This document shows positions 59,739 through 64,000 of a stretch of DNA of 64,000 bases, piece after piece; position 1 is the stretch's first letter, and each line of letters begins with the position of its first letter. Below the pieces are notes generated by a model. It was given only the letters and a program-made list of their open reading frames with translations. It did no database searches and was not told where the DNA came from. The DNA comes from Immersiella caudata (lineage: Eukaryota > Ascomycota > Sordariomycetes > Sordariales > Lasiosphaeriaceae), in NCBI GenBank assembly GCA_030512335.1, contig JAULSU010000004.1, positions 1,054,001 to 1,118,000 on the forward strand. The letters are read 5' to 3'. Made by a program: the position numbers and the translations under genes.

Positions 59739-60640
59739 CTAATGCAACATAACCATCCCCCCATTAGCGCAAACGACCTGCCCAGTTACCCACTGGGCAT
59801 CGGGCGTACATAACATCCCAGCCACACCCGCAACCTCGTACGTGTGCGCCGGCCTTCCCCCGCTCTCCTTTGCATCCGCCACCACCTCTGGTGCGTCAAC
59901 CCCCTCCCGCGCCGCCATACCAGGCGTGTGCATAATCCACCCCTTGATCCCCGCCAGAAACTCTGGGGTGTTACTCGCGTACATTGGTCCTTCCACCGGC
60001 CCAGGGTTGACCGCATTGACTGTGCAGTTCTCTGCGAGCTCACGGGACCAGGTGCGTGTCATGGCTTCGAGGGCGGCTTTGGTACCGCCGTAGACGGACT
60101 GGGTTACGAAGCCGGTGGAGGACGAGACGGAAGAGATGTTGACTATGCGACCAGTGCGGTCGGTGGGGAGGTAGGGTTGGGCGGCTTGAACTACGAGGAG
60201 GGGGGCGAGGACGTTGACGCGGTAGGTAGCTTCAAAGTCGGGGATGGTTACTGCTGGGAGCATGGCGTTGAGGGCAATGCCGGCGTTGTTGATGATGATA
60301 TCGATACGGAAAGGGGTAGAAGGGGTGGAGAAGTGGGATTTGGCGGTGGTGATCAGGTGGGAGGGTCCTGAGGGCGAGGAGAGGTCGGATTGGATGGGGA
60401 TGGCGCGGACGGAGTGGGTTGAGCTGAGCTGAGCGGCGAACTCGGCTGCTTGGACCGTGGAAGAGGGGGAGGTGTAGCCCAGGACGAGGTTAGCGCCTTT
60501 GGCAGCGAGGTTTTCGGCGATGGCGGCGCCGATGCCTAGAAGGCTGTTAGTTGGGGGGGATGCGAGGATTGGAATAGAGGAAGCTGACCGCGGGATGCGC
60601 CAGTGATGATGGCGAGCTTGCCTTCGAGGGGGCGGGACAT
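59739..60640 (-). CDS. Short-chain dehydrogenase/reductase (classical SDR)
   Basis: A protein of 282 residues in two exons (60640-60589 and 60535-59739). The cofactor motif TGASRGIG spans the intron (the join is in SRG-IG). It is followed by the NNAG motif, NVLAPLLVVQAA, the catalytic serine region GRIVNISSVSSSTG, and the active-site Y-G-G-T-K (VYGGTKAALEAM). VNAVNPGPVEGPMY and the C-terminal WVTGQVVCANGGMVM are typical of classical 3-oxoacyl-reductase-like SDRs of about 250-280 residues. The cofactor is probably NADP(H). The substrate cannot be named; there is no biosynthetic cluster context around it. Confidence 0.92.
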
Positions 60641-61268
60641 GGCTGCTGGAGGCTTGTTTCGTTAGGGGGTAGGAGGGGTAACTGGTGAGGTCTGGGGACG
60701 AGGGTTGGATTGGGAATATAAGTAGGATGGATATATTAGTCTACAGAGGGGAATTGGTTATATAAATTGCAACGGGTAACTCCCGTGATGCCTGGCCGCG
60801 TCGATGTGCATGTAGGGCCGAACCGGGAGGTGGGAGAGTTGGAGAAGCTGCCCCGCATGACCCACACCCTGGAGATTCCAGCGCAGTCCAGGGTCCTTGG
60901 CTTCACGGGTTGCTGCCCCGCCATTTGTGCGGCTCTAGCAGGCCCGACGACCTAAAAACGGTAGCCCCACACCAGGCAAGAACCTCTCGATAGAATCTCC
61001 AGCGTTCTGGAAACGACGCGACCAGCCCGCCTTTCGCAGACCGCAGCAACGCCGATTATTAGCCTTTGAGCCCGTCGACTCCACACCCCTCACACCGACG
61101 AATCGTGCGAGGGGAATTGATCACATATCCTTTGCTCCGAAGACGCGGGTACACGAACAATTATTCCGAGCCCTTTCTATCGCGAACTCCCAGAAAGCTC
61201 CCACCCCGCGCCAACACGCCCACCTCTATCTTACCCATCGGCGCCGCACCCCGGCTCCATCGACCACA
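60641..61268. other. Divergent intergenic region: SDR / NAA10
   Basis: 628 bp between start codons. No gene supported. Confidence 0.6.
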
Positions 61269-62030
61269 ATGGATATCCGACTACTCAAACCCTCCGACAT
61301 CCCGCTGATCCAGCACGCCAACCTTGAAAACCTCCCCGAGAACTACTTCCTCAAGTACTACCTGTACCATGCGCTCTCGTGGCCCCAGCTCTCGTACGTG
61401 GCCGTGGACGTGTCGCGGCCGAAAAAGACACCCTACGACTACCCTAAGATCGTAGGCTACGTATTGGCCAAGATGGAGGAGGAGCCCACGGATGGAGTAC
61501 AGCATGGGCACATCACATCGCTATCCGTCATGCGGACGCATAGACGGTTGGGAATTGCGGAGAAGTTGATGAGGCAGAGTCGTAGGCCTCCCCTACCTTT
61601 CCGAGTCAAGGAATGACACTGATGACGAACAGAGCTCGCGATGGTAGAGACGTTTGGTGCGCATTATGTGTCGTTGCACGTGCGTGTTAGCAACCAGGCG
61701 GCAATTCATCTGTACCGCGACACCCTTGGCTTCAAGACGGAGAAGACGGAGACGAAGTACTACGCCGATGGGGAGGACGCGTACTGCATGAAGCTTGACC
61801 TATCTAGCATTAGGGAGCAGGTACGGGAAGCGGCAGCAGCTGAGAATGGAGAGGCCGAGGCCAAGCCAGAGGCCTCTGCAGATGTAGACGAGGGTGAAGC
61901 TGTTGGCGATGTCGGGAGGGATCCAGCGAAGAAGAAGGAGAGTGAAAGGAGCGGAGATAAGGTCAAGGTTAAGGTCGGGAGGGGCTTGGGGGTTGGTGAA
62001 CTGGTAGAAAAGGATGAGAGCAAGCATTGA
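61269..62030 (+). CDS. NAA10: N-terminal acetyltransferase NatA catalytic subunit Naa10/Ard1
   Basis: A protein of 236 residues in two exons (61269-61581 and 61633-62030); the join reads LMRQS-QLAMVE. The GNAT fold is clear: [79 protein letters not shown] (the R-R-x-G-x-A acetyl-CoA loop) and [20 protein letters not shown]. Together with Naa15 it acetylates N-terminal Ser, Ala, Thr, Gly and Val on nascent chains at the ribosome. The last 70 residues are acidic and Lys-rich and probably disordered. Start and family are firm. Confidence 0.95.
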
Positions 62031-62383
62031 TAGAAGGTTGGGAACGGTTGGGTTGTGTGGATAAACAAAATCTGCGGTATATCTGCTCAAGCGGCATCAT
62101 AATCAAGATACCGGGAATGAATCTTTCGGTCATTCGGTGGATCAGAGCTGTGCTGGGCCCCCTGCCGAGGAATTTCGGGTGTGTATAGAAGCTGCACCTG
62201 GCGCAGCGCTTCCAACCTTGGTAAATCATTGGTGGCGCATCTTCGCAGCATTTCAGAGTCTAGGGCATCGTGAAAATTGTTGCAATTTCATTGACTACCT
62301 AGGTTACCTTGGTCCCATATCGTTGTAGACATAAATCCTTCATCGTTATCCGTCAACGGTCATCAACATTGGAACTCTAAGCT
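62031..62383. other. Convergent intergenic region: NAA10 / Gly-rich protein
   Basis: 353 bp between stop codons, with ACCTAGGT at 62297-62304. Nothing else seen. Confidence 0.6.
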
Positions 62384-64000
62384 CTACCAAGCACCCCTTC
62401 TCTCCTCTTCAGCCAGCTCCCTCGCATACTCCTCGTCCGCCTGGGTCCTCAGCTGCGCCATACTCCTCGCCAGCGCCTCGATCTCGGTCTCCAGCTGGAG
62501 GGTCTTAGTTTCCACGTCAGTCTGTATCTTGTGGTCGCCGTTTACCTTATGGCCACTTCTCCACTTCTCCTCTTCCAGCGCAATCGCTTCGTGCATCTTC
62601 AGGAGCTCTACTTCCTTGGCAATGACTTGGGCTTCTAAATCCGCGGCAGCCTTGTATTTGGCTTGCGAATGCTGGTGTTGCCGGTCAACACCGTGGTCGT
62701 CGCCTGGCCAGGCGCCTGGTGTTGTTGAGGGCCCGGCACCGTTATTGGCCTGGGTGGTGCCCTCATTTTGTCCACCCCATCCCCCGAAGAGGTGACCGAG
62801 GCCCATGGGCGACCAAGGCGCTCCTGCTGGGCCACGCGCTTGGGGAGATGGGCCCCCCATGAAGTGAGGAAAAGGGGGGACGGGAGGGATGGGTGGCATT
62901 GGTGGCATAGGCGCCATCGCTGGCATGGCGGGCATTGCAGGCATGGGAGGGGCAGGATGAGCCGGTCCGAAGGCTAAGGCGTGGCTGCCGTTTCGACGCA
63001 ACTCCCTCTCGGCGCGGCGAACCTCACGCTTGGTGTTTCTCCATTCGCGCTTCTCCTCCCGGCGCTTTTGTTTGCGCTCGCGACGGAGCTGCTTACGAGC
63101 GCGGGTTTGCTGTTTCTTAAGGGACTTGAACTCCCTAAGCATTGCTTTGATCTCCTTGCGCAGGACCTTGGAATCGAGAGCAGCTGGCGTACCCCCACTT
63201 CCCATTTGATCCGCAAGGGATTGGGCTGGGTCGACGGCGGGAGTGTTGCGGGCTTGCTTGATGTGCTGCTTCGCTTCCTTCAGCGTCTCCTTGGTGACGG
63301 GTTGATCTGGGTGGTTCAACCACTGCTGGAGATACCCCTTCACCGTTGGTAGCTGCGTGTCCTTGAGCTCGTCATGGTCAGGCAGTGAGCCAATCGACGA
63401 TTCAGAGCTCGACGAAGAGGATGACGACGTGCTTGATGCCGAGCTATCGCGGGAGCGATTACGTCCACCGTCGTGATGGCGGCCCCGACCACGTCCGAAG
63501 CCAAGGCCGTCATCGTCACCACAACCACGCCGACCACGGCCACGTCCCCGCCCGCGTCCGCAGCCAAAGCCAGCTGGTCCGCCAAAACCACCTCCCCGTG
63601 CTCTCGCCCAGTCCGAGAACTGGCCTCGCCCCCACGGCGGTCCAGCATGTCCAAATCCCGGGCCTCCAAAGCCTCCTCCGAAGCCTCTCCCTCCCCAACC
63701 GCCATGCTGGTGGCCGAAAGCAGGATGGCATCCCCTCATGCCAACCGGTGGTCCACCTCCAAACATAGGCTGTCCATTCATGGATATCCCGTTCGTATCC
63801 GCAACGAACCCTCCGATCCTCACTCCGTTCTTATCCGCCACAAACTGATTCCCGATCGACACCCTATCGCCGTCCACCGCGATTCCTCCAAACCTGAACC
63901 CTCCATTCCCATTCCCCCGATTATCACCGCCGCCACCACCACTCAACCCCCCAAACGGATTGAACCTCGCAAACCTTGACCTCCCCGGCTGCCCCTGAGG
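62384..64000 (-). CDS. Glycine-rich protein with basic and acidic coiled coils (5' end beyond window)
   Basis: The open frame continues through the right edge (PQGQPGRSRFARFNPFGG and on), so the start is outside the window. The N-terminal part is Gly-rich and contains similar short units, IGNQFVADKNGV and IGGFVADTNGI. Next come Gly-Phe/Arg-rich stretches and an RGRGRGRGRR tract, then Ser-rich and Pro/Met-rich segments. A strongly basic helix (KQLRRERKQKRREEKREW) and a C-terminal acidic coiled coil (LQLETEIEALARSMAQLRTQ) follow. RG-rich tracts often bind RNA or self-associate, but I do not recognise a family and give no function. The downstream gene is NAA10, convergent. Confidence 0.8.
   Translation of the reverse strand, partial: PQGQPGRSRFARFNPFGGLSGGGGGDNRGNGNGGFRFGGIAVDGDRVSIGNQFVADKNGVRIGGFVADTNGISMNGQPMFGGGPPVGMRGCHPAFGHQHGGWGGRGFGGGFGGPGFGHAGPPWGRGQFSDWARARGGGFGGPAGFGCGRGRGRGRGRRGCGDDDGLGFGRGRGRHHDGGRNRSRDSSASSTSSSSSSSSESSIGSLPDHDELKDTQLPTVKGYLQQWLNHPDQPVTKETLKEAKQHIKQARNTPAVDPAQSLADQMGSGGTPAALDSKVLRKEIKAMLREFKSLKKQQTRARKQLRRERKQKRREEKREWRNTKREVRRAERELRRNGSHALAFGPAHPAPPMPAMPAMPAMAPMPPMPPIPPVPPFPHFMGGPSPQARGPAGAPWSPMGLGHLFGGWGGQNEGTTQANNGAGPSTTPGAWPGDDHGVDRQHQHSQAKYKAAADLEAQVIAKEVELLKMHEAIALEEEKWRSGHKVNGDHKIQTDVETKTLQLETEIEALARSMAQLRTQADEEYARELAEEERRGAW

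Overview
This window is nuclear DNA of a filamentous ascomycete (Pezizomycotina, probably Sordariomycetes). The evidence is the short introns of about 48-130 bp with GT...AG ends and CTRAC-type branch points, the dense two-strand gene layout with divergent and convergent pairs, and fungal-type proteins: an Ecm33-like GPI cell-wall protein, an Anp1 mannan polymerase subunit, the complex I subunit NUZM and autophagy protein ATG2. I saw no transposon, tRNA, rRNA or CRISPR array, and no secondary-metabolite core enzyme. I cannot name the species.

Layout, left to right. A GH3 beta-glucosidase with a PA14 insert runs off the left edge. It is followed by a multiply broken type-B carboxylesterase pseudogene carrying a long CCT microsatellite. 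Next come ATG2, a flavin amine oxidase and a cytochrome b5-acyl-CoA dehydrogenase fusion. An eight-exon CNBP/Gis2-type zinc-knuckle gene with three tiny exons follows. A CtIP/Sae2/Ctp1 end-resection factor has a palindromic pair of ACGCGT boxes in its promoter. Then come a Ubp3/USP10-like deubiquitinase, the RNA exonuclease REX3, the splicing factor SPF45/RBM17 and an Ecm33-like protein. A gene-poor stretch of 4.4 kb separates these from a MAG1/AlkA-type DNA glycosylase and Anp1.

The right third holds QCR7 (complex III), an NAD+-type mitochondrial carrier, a Dot5-like nuclear peroxiredoxin with an acidic tail, NUZM (complex I), LTO1, cytosolic methionyl-tRNA synthetase, a short-chain dehydrogenase, Naa10 (NatA catalytic subunit) and a glycine-rich coiled-coil protein that runs off the right edge.

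The genes are mostly single-copy housekeeping functions and not one pathway. Loose themes are mitochondrial respiration (QCR7, carrier and NUZM within 7.6 kb), genome maintenance (CtIP, MAG1, SPF45) and RNA metabolism (CNBP, REX3, SPF45). No clear novel multi-gene system is visible. The observations most worth a second look are the paired MCB palindrome at the CtIP promoter, the itemised lesions of the esterase pseudogene, the micro-exon structure of the CNBP gene, a possible mitochondrial isoform of the DNA glycosylase, and the altered catalytic-base position in the b5-ACAD fusion. All splice models were built by hand from GT/AG sites and checked for reading-frame closure.
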